Shown here: in pieces, positions 42,367-50,927 of the stretch
Position numbering within the stretch: position 1 is the stretch's first letter
Layout of the letters: the number at the start of each line of letters is the position of its first letter
Assembly: GCF_012912005.1 (NCBI RefSeq)
Contig: NZ_JABBEA010000020.1
Location: 41,381-105,380 of the forward strand
Length of the DNA stretch: 64,000 bases
Origin: Paenibacillus sp. SZ31
GTDB taxonomy: Bacteria; Bacillota; Bacilli; Paenibacillales; Paenibacillaceae
Direction: 5' to 3'
Made by a program: the position numbers and the translations under genes
Notes under the pieces: generated by a model
What the model was told of the DNA's origin: nothing
Databases searched by the model: none
The model's input: only the letters and a program-made list of their open reading frames with translations

Positions 42367-42391
42367 AAAAAGAGGGAGCTTTCGCCCCCTC
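42367..42391 (-). terminator. Terminator after the flavin oxidoreductase gene
   Basis: Minus-strand GAGGGGGC and GCTCCCTC pair around a GAAA tetraloop, followed by TTTTT. Confidence 0.9.
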
Positions 42392-42413
42392 CATTCCAGT
42401 TCTGAAGTGTATC

Positions 42414-43544
42414 TTATTTATCTTCTGCCATAGGGAACCAGCCCGGCGTGTGGATGATTGCATTCCACAATCCGTCAGGAATAACCAAGCGCTCCTGATC
42501 CGATTTGGTCAGAATCGTTTCGATGTCTTCTTCCCGTCCACTCTCGATTTTCTCAACCCAATCCGGTTCGATAATCAGCTCACGTCCAATTGCAAGCAAT
42601 GGTACTCCTGTTTGAAGCGCTTCAGCAGCCTCAGCAGCCGTATGAATCGCACCCACACCGATCACAGGCAATTTGCCGTTCACACGATCCAGAATGAATT
42701 CCATTCTTGAACGCGTATCTGCTTCGCCACGTCTTGGTTTGGACCAGAACTCGTTCACAGAGACATGAAGGTAATCCAGGTTTTTATCTTTCAGCGCATC
42801 CACTAGTAGGTACGTTTCTTCCATCGTGAGTCCCGGTGTTTCCGGTTCTTCCGGGGAGAAGCGATAACCAATGATGAACGGCAGTTTCGTATGTTCGGCA
42901 ACAACTTTCTGAATCTCGTCCACTACAGCAAGTGGGAATGTCAGACGTTTCTCGGCACTTCCGCCCCAACGATCTTCACGTCGGTTGGAATGCGGGGAGA
43001 AGAATTGTTGGATCAGATAACCGTTCGCACCGTGAATCTCAACACCATCAAATCCGGCTTCGATTGCACGACGTGTCGCTTCACCAAAGTCTTTGATAAT
43101 GGAAGTAATCTCGGTATCTGTCAATTCTCTTGGTTCAGGAGATCCCGGACGCTCACTCGCAACTGCACTAGGAGCAACCACTTGACCCGCAGGTACGGCT
43201 TGTTCAGGAGTAAGACGGCCCGCATGGAAAATTTGCAATACGGCTACAGAACCCTGTTGTTTAATGGTATCAGCCAGTTTCTTCAGGCCGGGAATGAAGC
43301 GATCATCATAGACGCCAAACTGAGCCGGGAAACCAATCCCAGTCTCTGTTACATGCCCTACAGCCGTAATCGACATGCCAGCACCACCGGTGCGACGTGC
43401 ATAATAAGCAAGTTCAGCATCGGATATCGTACCATCTGCATTAGAGGACATATGAGTCATCGGAGCAAGCACGATACGGTTTTTCAGTGTAATGCCAGTC
43501 GGTAGTGAAACTTGTTCGAACATCTGGTTAAACTTTGGATTCAT
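42414..43544 (-). CDS. Old yellow enzyme (NADH:flavin oxidoreductase)
   Basis: A 376-residue FMN-dependent ene-reductase. LPTGITLKNRIVLAPMTHMSSNADG opens the barrel, LQIFHAGRL follows, DGVEIHGANGYLIQQFFSP carries the His/Asn substrate pair, and NRREDRWGGSAEKR binds FMN phosphate. Such enzymes reduce electrophilic alkenes, quinones and nitro compounds. The start at 43544 follows AGGAGGGAACC. The upstream region shares an 11-base sequence with the nitroreductase promoter at 61407. Confidence 0.92.
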   Translation of the reverse strand: MNPKFNQMFEQVSLPTGITLKNRIVLAPMTHMSSNADGTISDAELAYYARRTGGAGMSITAVGHVTETGIGFPAQFGVYDDRFIPGLKKLADTIKQQGSVAVLQIFHAGRLTPEQAVPAGQVVAPSAVASERPGSPEPRELTDTEITSIIKDFGEATRRAIEAGFDGVEIHGANGYLIQQFFSPHSNRREDRWGGSAEKRLTFPLAVVDEIQKVVAEHTKLPFIIGYRFSPEEPETPGLTMEETYLLVDALKDKNLDYLHVSVNEFWSKPRRGEADTRSRMEFILDRVNGKLPVIGVGAIHTAAEAAEALQTGVPLLAIGRELIIEPDWVEKIESGREEDIETILTKSDQERLVIPDGLWNAIIHTPGWFPMAEDK

Positions 43545-43608
43545 TCGTGGTTCCCTCCTGATTATAAATATCTCTTTTAATAGATATATGAATATATGCG
43601 TTCGCTTA

Positions 43609-43627
43609 CTGTAATGATTATAGTTAC
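43609..43627. promoter_or_regulatory. Candidate electrophile-response operator upstream of the flavin oxidoreductase
   Basis: GTAACTATAATCATTACAG (minus strand) shares GTAACTATAAT with the palindrome at the nitroreductase promoter (61407). It resembles the GTAACTAT core of HxlR/YodB-family boxes. Confidence 0.4.
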
Positions 43628-43663
43628 GTTTCACCGCAATTGCAACTCTTCATTTTCAGAAAG

Positions 43664-43717
43664 GAAAAAAAGAGCAGAGTGTCTTCAGACTCTCGGCCCC
43701 CTCATCTTCACTCTACT
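43664..43717 (-). terminator. Terminator after the SRAP gene
   Basis: Minus-strand AGTAGAGTG and CACTCTGCT pair as the outer stem, followed by seven T. Confidence 0.75.
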
Positions 43718-43727
43718 CAAAAGATTT

Positions 43728-44405
43728 TCAGAAACTCCGAACGTAGGCCAGCTTCTGATCCATCTCTTCCACGCATTCGAAACAGTCGTGTTCGTCATTA
43801 GCAACCATTGGTGTTACCGGATACAGATTCATCTCTGTACTGTTATAGGATTTGATCAGCGGAAGCAACTGAGACACTCGTGTATTGGCAGGATCAAGCC
43901 AGGTGTTGATCTCTTCTTCGGAGAGAATGGCTGGCATTTTGCTACCAAACTCGCGGGTAACCATGTTCGCCCCTGTCATAAGCATCGTGCAGGTCCGAAG
44001 CGGCTCTTTTCGTGTGTCTTTCCATACTTCGTATAAACCAGCAATGCCAAACAGGCCACGATCCGGCATGACAACACGAACCGCATAACTTTTCTTGCCC
44101 TCTTGCCGCCAGTAATACAATCCGTTGCACGGAATAACGCAGCGCTTGGTCTCTACCAGTTTGTAATAGGAAGGATTCTCATGCACGGTCATGAGATTCG
44201 CGTTAACGGCATCACGACCCCAGAATGGAATGAACCCCCACCGGAACTCATCCAATACACGCTCACCATCCTGATGCAAAATAATCGGCGTATGCTGGGT
44301 TGGACTGATATTGTATCGGTTTTTGTAATAATACATCACTCGCTGAACTTTGAAATGATCTCTGACTTCATCCAGATCGGCTGCCAATGAAAAACGGTTG
44401 CACAT
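43728..44405 (-). CDS. SRAP/HMCES (YedK)-like protein with altered active site
   Basis: A 225-residue SRAP-family protein; members crosslink through Cys2 to abasic sites in single-stranded DNA. The start at 44405 (ATG TGC) places the catalytic Cys at position 2 (MCNRFSL); an upstream in-frame TTG would not. WGFIPFWG and MTVHENPSYYK match the family. The usual FYEW reads LYYWRQ, losing the active-site Glu (E105 in YedK), and the usual HDRMPVIL reads FGSKMPAIL, losing the conserved His (H160). Family assignment is good; activity is doubtful. Confidence 0.85.
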   Translation of the reverse strand: MCNRFSLAADLDEVRDHFKVQRVMYYYKNRYNISPTQHTPIILHQDGERVLDEFRWGFIPFWGRDAVNANLMTVHENPSYYKLVETKRCVIPCNGLYYWRQEGKKSYAVRVVMPDRGLFGIAGLYEVWKDTRKEPLRTCTMLMTGANMVTREFGSKMPAILSEEEINTWLDPANTRVSQLLPLIKSYNSTEMNLYPVTPMVANDEHDCFECVEEMDQKLAYVRSF

Positions 44406-44634
44406 GCTCAAGCACTACCTTTCCCTGTGTAAGTTGGATGTATTGTTTGTAACTTTAGGGAAATTATGCATGCACATCGAACAGAAAATGACTTATTTTG
44501 ACACCATTAGGTTAGGATCAAGATATATTTCATGTTTTTCACGACAAAAACAACGACCTCGGACTCATTTTAATCTAACTATTAATTGTTACTATAATAG
44601 AGAATAAAAAATACATTTATTGGAGGTTTTAAGT
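44406..44634. other. Divergent intergenic region
   Basis: This region separates the SRAP and metzincin genes. TATAAT at 44593-44598 with TTTAAT 18 bases upstream may be the metzincin promoter. No gene or RNA structure is evident. Confidence 0.35.
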
Positions 44635-45156
44635 ATGAAAAGGAAGTTTTTGATGAGCATCATGTTGTTCTCGGCGATTGCCATGTTCGGCAGTACCATC
44701 TATGCGGCAACCTTTCTAACCTACGGTTATCCCAGCACCACCATCCCCATTCGCACGTATAATTACGCCTCCGCCTGGCAGACCCCTATGGACGCTTCCC
44801 TTGCCAACTGGAACAATGCAGGTGCCAAAGTTCAATTCACCAAAACAAGTAACTCTCCGAACACCATCACCGCAGGAAACTTCAATAACACAGCATATGG
44901 TGTCAACTACGCCTCCGTATCCGGCAGTCAAGTTGTAAGCTTCCGCATCGAACTCAATGCATCCACGATTACTCCTGACGCGACCAACTTATCCAACTTC
45001 ATTCAAAGCGTATTCGTCCATGAACTCGGACACTCCGTATGGCTCGGTGACAACCCGACAACAAGCAGTCCTTCCATTATGTCTTACTCCCGCAACCGCA
45101 ATTCCATGACCCAACCCCAAACTTTTGATATAAACAACGTAAGATCCAAGTACTAA
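44635..45156 (+). CDS. Secreted metzincin-type zinc protease
   Basis: A 173-residue protein with a Sec signal peptide (MKRKFLMSIMLFSAIAMFGS, cleavage after TIYA). The zinc site is HELGHSVWLGDNP near residue 130, followed by a Met-turn candidate in PSIMSYSRNR. The consensus HExxHxxGxx(H/D) is kept at both His and the final Asp, but the central Gly is Trp. The protein is short, like snapalysins. TTGGAGGTTTT precedes the ATG at 44635. The lipoprotein gene follows 43 bases later. Confidence 0.82.
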   Translation: MKRKFLMSIMLFSAIAMFGSTIYAATFLTYGYPSTTIPIRTYNYASAWQTPMDASLANWNNAGAKVQFTKTSNSPNTITAGNFNNTAYGVNYASVSGSQVVSFRIELNASTITPDATNLSNFIQSVFVHELGHSVWLGDNPTTSSPSIMSYSRNRNSMTQPQTFDINNVRSKY

Positions 45157-45199
45157 TCCGCTACGAACTCATTCCAAAATCCAAGGAGGATTCCTGTCC

Positions 45200-45871
45200 A
45201 TGAACAAAAAACGAGTATTAACGCTTCTTCTCTCTTCCATTTTCATTCTATCTGCTGTTGGTTGCTCTTCTGTTACACCTACCGCGTCCCCGTCCGATGC
45301 ACCCTTGACCATCATTGCTTCTGAAGATTACCCGAGTTATACCAGCATTGGCGACCTGTCCGAGAGAGCAAATACCATTGTGAAAGGCAGTGTGGTTGAG
45401 ACTCGTGTGGAAGCTTTAAACGATATCGTACAAGCTACCGATGCTGCGAATGAGAACGAGTTAAACCCAGCGTCCGATCCGGGCGGAGAGCCGTCTTCTT
45501 TTGATAAAATCTATACGATCCACACGATTCAGGTCGCTGAATCCTATAAGGGCGGTTACACTGCCGGGGAACACATTGAAGTGAAGCAACTTGGCGGACA
45601 ACTAGGCAACACCGAGATTATAAATGATGATAACCTCAAGCTGATCCCTACCAAAGACTATGTGCTTTTCCTGGAAACGTATGAAGACACCCCTGCCAGC
45701 TTGCTCAACTCCGTTCAAAGTCTCTACGTAATCAAACCTGCCGCCAAGTCGAACCAGCCAGGTCAGCAACAATCACAGTCAGAAGTCATTGTGAGCGCAA
45801 ACCCCGAGAATGACCTCACACTGCAACTGAAGGATCTGCAAGAAATTCAGAACGAACAAAAGAAACAATAA
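45200..45871 (+). CDS. Hypothetical lipoprotein
   Basis: A 223-residue protein with lipoprotein signal MNKKRVLTLLLSSIFILSAV ending at the Cys of the lipobox SAVGC. The mature part contains SIGDLSERANTIVKGSVVE and YKGGYTAGEHIEVKQLGG, a pattern of small extracellular beta-rich lipoproteins. Function unknown. AAGGAGGATTCC precedes the ATG. It is probably co-transcribed with the metzincin gene. Confidence 0.8.
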   Translation: MNKKRVLTLLLSSIFILSAVGCSSVTPTASPSDAPLTIIASEDYPSYTSIGDLSERANTIVKGSVVETRVEALNDIVQATDAANENELNPASDPGGEPSSFDKIYTIHTIQVAESYKGGYTAGEHIEVKQLGGQLGNTEIINDDNLKLIPTKDYVLFLETYEDTPASLLNSVQSLYVIKPAAKSNQPGQQQSQSEVIVSANPENDLTLQLKDLQEIQNEQKKQ

Positions 45872-45963
45872 CCGATATCTTTTATACGGCAATCACACCA
45901 CTATTTCTTCTCCGTACAGACAGCTAGTCCCCTTCTACTGTTCAGTCCTACATAGAAATATGA

Positions 45964-46002
45964 AAACCGTGCTGCTCAGCAAACTGGGCGGCACGGTTTT
46001 TT
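45964..46002. terminator. Terminator between convergent lipoprotein and AraC-SBP genes
   Basis: AAACCGTGC and GCACGGTTT pair around a 19-base loop, with T on the plus side and A on the other, so it may work in both directions. Confidence 0.85.
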
Positions 46003-46010
46003 GAAGTTTC

Positions 46011-46964
46011 TTACTTAGACAGTGTATTAAGTCCAATAATCCATTCAGCCAGATCCTGTGTCTGTTTCAACAAGGCGATAGGGTCACGGAACCAGGATTG
46101 CTCTTCCGTCCATATGTACACTTTTCCATTTTTGATAGCAGGCAATGAACCCCAGATCGGATCTGCCTGAAGCTCTTTCAGCTGAGAGTTACTGGTCAGC
46201 ACAATGTAATCTCCGGCATATTTTGAGAGCAGTTCTATGGAGAATTCATGATAGGCGCCCTGCATCAACTCGGCTGGAATGTTCTTTGGTGCTTGCAATC
46301 CAAGCAATTCGTAGATGTTACGCCCTCCCCGGCCCGACTGATTACCAAAAATGAAGACTTGGCGATCATATTCCTGCATAACGGAGAATGTAGCGTCAGC
46401 TGGAACAACACTCTGCACCTCCTGCTTGATTTTGGCAATCTCCTCATCGAAATCAGACAGCCACTTCTCTGCTTCCGCTTCTTTGCCAAGGACTTTACCG
46501 AAATAGTTTACTTCGTCCTTCAGTGCTGGGAAAGTGATGGATGCGATCGAAACGGTTGGAGCAATCTTGCTGTATTTCTCATAAGCGGCCTTGTCCGGAT
46601 TCAATGTAATAATGAGATCCGGCTCCAGCTCCATCAATTGTTCAACGGAATCGCCTATCGTTTCAAGACCATCCATGTGACCTTCCAGATAAGGACTGTT
46701 CATTAGAAATTGGCCTCCACCAATCGGTTTGACACCAAGAGCAAGCACCGTTCCCAGATAATCTATGGCAGCAATTCGCTCCGGGTGTGCAGGAATTTCT
46801 ACCTCACCAAAGGTCGTATTTACCATTTGGGTTTCCACGACTGCCGGTTGTTCGGGTTCAGCCGCAACTTCGGATGTTTCTGCCCCCTGCTGGGCTGTTC
46901 CACAAGCACTCAATGTGAGTACAAGCGCAAGCGACATGATCGCTGATTTGAAATGGTTAAACAT
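46011..46964 (-). other. Internal translation unit: siderophore-binding lipoprotein within the AraC-SBP frame
   Basis: ATG at 46964 is preceded by GATGAGG at normal spacing and begins a 317-residue lipoprotein with its own signal peptide. A promoter-like pair and Fur box lie just upstream. Independent iron-regulated expression of this part is therefore likely, whether or not the long fusion is also made. Confidence 0.65.
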
Positions 46965-47921
46965 GTTGATTTCCTCATCTCCCGTATATTGATAATGATT
47001 ATCATCATCAATTAAAGGATAACGTTCCTCTTCCTCTGTTACAATGGATTCATTTGTTGCATTTAATGTACTTTTCGAAACTGATTTCGAGCTTGCCTGC
47101 TGCTTCATCCGATATTGTCCCGGTGTGATGCCGGTCTCTTTTTTGAATATACGATTGAAATAGAACGGGTCCATATAACCCACATACGCAGCAATCTCCT
47201 GTAATGAAGCTTTCGTGGATGTAAGTAGACTCCTTGCCTCACCCATTCGTAACCGAATCACATATTCTGTCGGTGTACATCCCGTCTGTTCCTTGAATTT
47301 GCGTGATAGATATTGTGGACTGTAACTCAAGGACTCGGCAAGCGAATCAAGCGAGATCGATTCACGGTAATGAGCTTTGATGTATCGCAAAACCTGATCG
47401 GTAAGCGAAGGCTGCTGAACTTCGTTAAGCATGCGATTCCGCTGTAACAATACAAGCTGTACCAGTTGAAAGAAGTACACTTTGACCTGAATTTTACCCA
47501 CTTGCTCCTGCCCTGACCAGCATTCATGTATATTCAGCACAAGCTCACGTAGCTCAAGTGCATGATCCGGCGCTGTCGCCCAGGACTCTTCAAACGGATT
47601 ACGCTGGTTCAGCATCATTCGGTACTCTACCAACACATTGGAGGGTAACGTTGATTTGTATAAAATCAGATGTACCTCCGAAGCACCGGTCGCTTCAAGT
47701 GTCAGGCGCGTTCCTTTTCCCCCGTGCAGCAGCAAGAACTGGCTCGTAGACCACACCTCTTCATCCAGCCAGACCTGCCCCCTGCCTTGAACATACACAA
47801 ACGCACTGGTCGGTAACACATAATTGCGTATGAACTCGTTTGTTGCCAATGATATAAGACGGACATCAAGCACGCGAACCTGAACCTGATCCCACAGCTT
47901 GATGTCATTCTGAATTCCCAT
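46011..47921 (-). CDS. AraC regulator in one continuous frame with a complete siderophore-binding lipoprotein
   Basis: A 636-codon frame. Residues 1-170 are an AraC sensory region, and 172-271 the double helix-turn-helix (LDSLAESLSYSPQYLSRKFK, IAAYVGYMDPFYFNRIFKKE). Residues 272-319 are an acidic, Ser-rich linker. From Met320 the sequence is a full lipoprotein: MFNHFKSAIMSLALVLTLSAC with lipobox LSAC, an acidic tether, and a FecB/FhuD-like fold (PERIAAIDYLGTVLALGVKP, PAIKNGKVYIWTEEQSW). The linker codons also contain a perfect Fur box and a ribosome binding site. The product may be a membrane-spanning fusion, or two overlapping genes where the regulator lost its stop codon. The start at 47921 follows GGAAAGGGAG; the upstream ATG at 48008 lies inside another Fur box. 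Confidence 0.8.
   Translation of the reverse strand: MGIQNDIKLWDQVQVRVLDVRLISLATNEFIRNYVLPTSAFVYVQGRGQVWLDEEVWSTSQFLLLHGGKGTRLTLEATGASEVHLILYKSTLPSNVLVEYRMMLNQRNPFEESWATAPDHALELRELVLNIHECWSGQEQVGKIQVKVYFFQLVQLVLLQRNRMLNEVQQPSLTDQVLRYIKAHYRESISLDSLAESLSYSPQYLSRKFKEQTGCTPTEYVIRLRMGEARSLLTSTKASLQEIAAYVGYMDPFYFNRIFKKETGITPGQYRMKQQASSKSVSKSTLNATNESIVTEEEERYPLIDDDNHYQYTGDEEINMFNHFKSAIMSLALVLTLSACGTAQQGAETSEVAAEPEQPAVVETQMVNTTFGEVEIPAHPERIAAIDYLGTVLALGVKPIGGGQFLMNSPYLEGHMDGLETIGDSVEQLMELEPDLIITLNPDKAAYEKYSKIAPTVSIASITFPALKDEVNYFGKVLGKEAEAEKWLSDFDEEIAKIKQEVQSVVPADATFSVMQEYDRQVFIFGNQSGRGGRNIYELLGLQAPKNIPAELMQGAYHEFSIELLSKYAGDYIVLTSNSQLKELQADPIWGSLPAIKNGKVYIWTEEQSWFRDPIALLKQTQDLAEWIIGLNTLSK
46990..47044 (-). 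promoter_or_regulatory. Internal Fur-controlled promoter inside the AraC-SBP frame
   Basis: On the minus strand TTGTAA (47039-47044) and TATCCT (47016-47021) are 17 bases apart. A perfect 7-1-7 Fur box, TGATAATCATTATCA, lies at 46990-47004 just downstream. It encodes part of DDDNHYQY in the long frame. Confidence 0.65.
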
Positions 47922-47986
47922 ATAGACTCCCTTTCCTAAGCAATTTAACATGTACAATACCCTGGCATTGTGATTAAAAACCCATT

Positions 47987-48013
47987 TATAATTGATAATG
48001 ATTATCAATTATA
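47987..48013. promoter_or_regulatory. Perfect palindromic Fur box upstream of the AraC-SBP gene
   Basis: A 27-base perfect palindrome centred at 48000 contains TTGATAATGATTATCAA, an exact Fur 7-1-7 core. It lies 66 bases upstream of the chosen start. Confidence 0.85.
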
Positions 48014-48074
48014 GCAATGTTGAAGCTATCTTTGAAGTCCTCTTCACTTGTAGTTAGTTTGTTTGGGTACTCCA

Positions 48075-48118
48075 AAATAAAAACGGTCGAAATCTCTCAT
48101 AGAGAGATCTCAACCGTT
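48075..48118 (-). terminator. Terminator after the beta-mannosidase gene
   Basis: Minus-strand AACGGTTGAGATCTCTC pairs with GAGAGATTTCGACCGTT (a few wobble pairs) and is followed by TTTTATTTT. Confidence 0.9.
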
Positions 48119-48134
48119 CTAATGGTAACCCTTA

Positions 48135-50681
48135 TTATAGTTTGATAAAGTCAACCATGGAACGAACCTGAATAAGTCCTGTATTGGAAACCGCATCGAC
48201 AGATTGCAGCCCATCTCTGGAAGTGAACTGCACCTTCACCGGAATGCCTGGAATGAGATCGAAGAAGTTGTCCGAGAATACGCCTTCCGCTTCAGAGGAA
48301 ATCCATACTTGTTTGGCAAGCACATCACTTTCCAGTTGAAGATATTTGCCATCATTTTCAGTAACTTCAGTTACTTTAATTTGTGAAGGCTGCAATGCGA
48401 GATCTTTGGATGGTGCAAAATAATGCTCCTGCACAATGTCCGCTACTCCATTCTGCTTCAGATCAATCCGCAGCAGCGTAGATGCTGCATCATGTCCTTC
48501 GAGCCATTCAGCCTGGCTGAGTGACAACACCTGTTGACCCGAGTTGGAAGCCAATCTTACTTCATGCTCTTCTTCACGGTACACCGTGCCATCGAATCCA
48601 ATCAGTCGAACCTGCAATTGACCCTTCACCGGCTCAAGTTGATCGGAGATGACATAAATATCTGTTGTATCTTCCTTGGTTCCGTCTACGGATACGAGCA
48701 CATCGCTGAAGCTGCGTTTCGCATAATACTGCAATGCTTTCCAACGACCAAGGTAGTCCATACCGGCCCATGAAGCCACCGGCCAGCAGTCATTCATTTG
48801 CCAGTAAAGCGTGCCCATACAGAATGGTTTGCGGCGACGGTGCGCTTCAATCGCTGTCTTCATCGCTTCCGCCTGAAGCACTTGGCTCATATACAGGAAC
48901 GATGGGAAATCCTTCGATTCATGCATGTACATATCCATGTACTGTTTGATCAGACGGTTACCTGCGCCATTCTTCTGATGCGCAAGCATCACTTCCGATT
49001 CCAGAGCCAGATCCTCTTCTTCCGCGTAAGTGCGAACTGACTTGTACTCCGGGAAAGACTGGAATCCGTATTCACTCATGAAACGACCCACATGCACGTT
49101 ATAGTTTTCAAACGGTTCTACATTGTGCCACACGCCCCAGTAGTGAATATCGCCTTCGGCTGTGGACGGGTGCGCATGTTGCTTCTCATCCCCTGACAGT
49201 GATACAAGTGGTGACGAAGGCCAGTAATCCACACCTGGAGCATACGCTTCAACCACTTCTGGCAGCAGATCATGGAAGATGGCTTCGTAATCGGCCCAGA
49301 TGCTTTCACGCTGCTCGGCAGTAAATTCCTTCTTCCAACCCCAGCCACCATTCTCGACATAGTGAGCCCAAGCCGAATCAATCTCGTTGTTTCCACACCA
49401 GAGTGCAATACTTGGATGATTGCGCAGACGTTTCACATTATCGATGGCTTCATGTCTCACACTGTTCAGGAACGCTTCATCTCCCGGGTACATGCTGCAT
49501 GCAAACATGAAGTCTTGCCATACCAGGATACCGTATTCGTCGCACAGTTCATAGAAGTCATCTTGCTCATAGATCCCGCCGCCCCACACACGAAGCATGT
49601 TCATATTGGACTCGGCAGCAGATACAATCTCATGTCGATAACGTTCACGTGTAATTTCGGTGATGAAGCTATCATTCGGAATGTGATTAGCCCCTTTGGC
49701 AAAGACCGCAACACCATTTAGTTCAAAGTAAAAGGATGCTCCCGCTTCATCTTTGTCACGTACTAGCCGAATGGAACGAAGCCCAGTCTTCACTGTAGAT
49801 TCAGCCACAGCTCGCTCACCTTGAAGCACTTCCGCAAGGAAGGTGTACAGATGCGGATCACCAAGTCCACGGCTCCACCACAGTTTCGGTTCATTCATGG
49901 AGATTGGAATCTCCACCGTCTGAGCTCCGGGCTGTAGCGATACGGATCTTTCCCATCTCTGACCATCTGCCCCAATACGAATGACCGTATCTACCGCTTG
50001 TGATGTCTCGACTTCCACAACAGCCGTTAGTGAAGCTAAGGTAGCGCTTACTTCATTTTGCTGGATGTACACATCATTGATTCGCACCTGTGTCCAACCT
50101 TCAAGACGTGCTTCACGCCAGATACCACTGGTTACAAAACGCGGACCCCAGTCCCAGCCATAGTGATATGGAGCTTTACGGGCAAAGATACTTACTCTCT
50201 TATCGCCAAGTCCGCCAACTTCGGACTGATCATTGGATGCAGGTAATGCATATCCGAGCTTCTCCAGCTTCGGCAGGTCTTCCTGAATTGGAGACCGAAA
50301 ACGTATTCGGAGAATGTTCCCGCTCCCCTTTAATACGGACTTCACATCCGCCTTCCATACCCGGAACATATTATCTGCTGATAACACATGCACATCATTC
50401 ACATACACATCCGCATATGTATCCAGACCATCAAACACCAGTTCCAGATGTTCTTGGGAGAACAACGTTTCGGCAACGTCAAATTCCGTCTGATATTCCC
50501 AATCTATTTTATCAATCCATTGTACTTCCTTCTCGTTCGTTCCATAAAAAGGATCTGGAATCTTGCCCAGTTTCAGCAAATCTGTATGCACACAGCCTGG
50601 CACCTGAGCCGGCATCCACTCTTGATCTTCGCAAGCCTTGAACGTCCAATTCTGAAAAACATGTGATTGTATTGTGCTCAT
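48135..50681 (-). CDS. Beta-mannosidase, glycoside hydrolase family 2
   Basis: An 848-residue cytoplasmic enzyme removing terminal beta-mannose from oligosaccharides. The jelly-roll domain has WMPAQVPGCVHTDLLKLGKI and DPFYGTNEKEVQWID, signatures of beta-mannosidases. The acid/base Glu is in LWCGNNEIDSAW near residue 425, and the nucleophile Glu is in FMSEYGFQSFPE near 530. GGAGGCTGTC precedes the ATG at 50681. The adjacent LacI gene and shared TTTTGTTAG motifs suggest LacI control. Confidence 0.93.
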   Translation of the reverse strand: MSTIQSHVFQNWTFKACEDQEWMPAQVPGCVHTDLLKLGKIPDPFYGTNEKEVQWIDKIDWEYQTEFDVAETLFSQEHLELVFDGLDTYADVYVNDVHVLSADNMFRVWKADVKSVLKGSGNILRIRFRSPIQEDLPKLEKLGYALPASNDQSEVGGLGDKRVSIFARKAPYHYGWDWGPRFVTSGIWREARLEGWTQVRINDVYIQQNEVSATLASLTAVVEVETSQAVDTVIRIGADGQRWERSVSLQPGAQTVEIPISMNEPKLWWSRGLGDPHLYTFLAEVLQGERAVAESTVKTGLRSIRLVRDKDEAGASFYFELNGVAVFAKGANHIPNDSFITEITRERYRHEIVSAAESNMNMLRVWGGGIYEQDDFYELCDEYGILVWQDFMFACSMYPGDEAFLNSVRHEAIDNVKRLRNHPSIALWCGNNEIDSAWAHYVENGGWGWKKEFTAEQRESIWADYEAIFHDLLPEVVEAYAPGVDYWPSSPLVSLSGDEKQHAHPSTAEGDIHYWGVWHNVEPFENYNVHVGRFMSEYGFQSFPEYKSVRTYAEEEDLALESEVMLAHQKNGAGNRLIKQYMDMYMHESKDFPSFLYMSQVLQAEAMKTAIEAHRRRKPFCMGTLYWQMNDCWPVASWAGMDYLGRWKALQYYAKRSFSDVLVSVDGTKEDTTDIYVISDQLEPVKGQLQVRLIGFDGTVYREEEHEVRLASNSGQQVLSLSQAEWLEGHDAASTLLRIDLKQNGVADIVQEHYFAPSKDLALQPSQIKVTEVTENDGKYLQLESDVLAKQVWISSEAEGVFSDNFFDLIPGIPVKVQFTSRDGLQSVDAVSNTGLIQVRSMVDFIKL

Positions 50682-50717
50682 GACAGCCTCCATTGTTGTT
50701 AGAGTTGGTAAACATTA

Positions 50718-50804
50718 TTTTGTTAGGTTTTGTTAGCATAAACATAAATAACTTACAAAACAAAATTAACACGATATGCTTCTCGTAGTCAATCTGTTTT
50801 GTAA
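50718..50804. promoter_or_regulatory. Candidate LacI-family operators upstream of beta-mannosidase
   Basis: TTTTGTTAGG and TTTTGTTAGC are tandem at 50718-50737. TTACAAAAC (50753) and GTTTTGTAA (50796) form a wider inverted pair. TTTTGTTAGG also occurs before the LacI gene (52042). The link to the regulator is inferred. Confidence 0.45.
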
Positions 50805-50831
50805 TTTAATTTGTTAAATGATTTCTGCATA

Positions 50832-50866
50832 GCAAAAAGACATGAAGCTCTGACCTCTCCATGTCT
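50832..50866 (-). terminator. Terminator after the LacI-family gene
   Basis: Minus-strand AGACATGGAG pairs with CTTCATGTCT and is followed by TTTTTGC, so the beta-mannosidase gene needs its own promoter. Confidence 0.75.
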
Positions 50867-50927
50867 CTCACCTGAGTTTATTTATTCGTATGTCGTCGTT
50901 AAAATGATCCAATAAGTGCATACCACA

